Part shown: positions 6,270-6,353 of the stretch, in pieces
Numbering within the stretch: position 1 is the stretch's first letter
Layout of the letters: each line of letters begins with the position of its first letter
Source of the DNA: Candidatus Poribacteria bacterium
GTDB taxonomy: Bacteria > Poribacteria > WGA-4E > WGA-3G
Reading direction: 5' to 3'
DNA: 6,353 bases
Assembly: GCA_009842375.1 (NCBI GenBank)
Contig: VYFM01000191.1
Location: 1 to 6,353, forward strand
The notes under the pieces: model-generated
The model's database searches: none
What the model saw: the letters and a program-made list of their open reading frames with translations, nothing else
What the model was told of the DNA's origin: nothing
Translations under genes and position numbers: made by a program

Positions 6270-6298
6270 ATTATAGCAAATTACACAGTCTATTGCAA
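6270..6298 (-). promoter_or_regulatory. Sigma70-type promoter driving the riboswitch operon
   Basis: On the minus strand a -35 element TTGCAA (6298-6293) and a perfect -10 element TATAAT (6275-6270) are separated by exactly 17 bases. TGC immediately before the -10 makes an extended -10. Transcription should start near 6263, about 20 bases before the riboswitch P1 strand, giving a leader of roughly 420 bases before the first start codon. Confidence 0.8.
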
Positions 6299-6341
6299 AT
6301 TTATTGTCATTTTCGGGTGTGTAAAGTTTCTGGCACTGTTG

Positions 6342-6353
6342 CGTAGGGGCGGG
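6342..6353. repeat. Possible start of a dispersed GC-rich repeat, cut by the window edge
   Basis: The tract CGTAGGGGCGGG ends the window and contrasts with the AT-rich promoter region beside it. It resembles the first arm of short GC-rich inverted repeats found scattered in some uncultivated bacteria. The second arm is outside the window, so this is only a suggestion. Confidence 0.2.

Overview
The window looks like a bacterial chromosome fragment from a poorly cultivated, dockerin-rich lineage. The best guess is Candidatus Poribacteria or a relative. This rests on the AT-leaning composition, a dockerin type I tail on a secreted beta-propeller, secreted PQQ/YVTN-like propellers, and short palindromic REP-like intergenic repeats. 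It is an impression from sequence style, not a proven taxonomy.

Layout. Bases 3-515 (+) are the 3' part of a gene whose start lies outside the window; it encodes an acidic, probably coiled-coil segment followed by a Cro/C1-type helix-turn-helix. Bases 516-880 hold no gene but contain several palindromes and REP-like repeats. Everything from 881 to about 6300 belongs to one minus-strand transcription unit, convergent with the first gene. Read 5' to 3' on the minus strand it consists of: a near-consensus sigma70 promoter (6298-6270); a clear cobalamin (B12) riboswitch (about 6244-6018); a leader with a terminator-like hairpin and a competing pairing (6006-5861); gene A, a secreted 7-bladed YVTN/YncE-like beta-propeller with a C-terminal dockerin (5840-4542); gene B, a probable lipoprotein whose large extracytoplasmic beta-rich part is fused to a membrane domain resembling an ECF-transporter S component (4481-2574); and gene C, a secreted PQQ/WD40-like beta-propeller (2533-881). 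The intergenic gaps are only 60 and 40 bases, and each gene has its own Shine-Dalgarno sequence.

How they may work together. The B12 riboswitch implies that the operon is shut down when cobalamin is plentiful. A riboswitch-controlled YncE-like propeller recalls Bacteroides BtuG, a surface beta-propeller that binds cobalamin. A membrane S component is the substrate-binding part of an ECF vitamin transporter. The inferred system is a B12 (or corrinoid or cobalt) capture-and-import module: one or two secreted propellers capture or relay ligand, and a lipid-anchored, membrane-embedded receptor/S-component fusion accepts it. No TonB-dependent receptor, EcfT or ATPase gene is visible here, so those would have to be encoded elsewhere. 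The lipoprotein/S-component fusion and its pairing with two propellers are the most novel points of the window.
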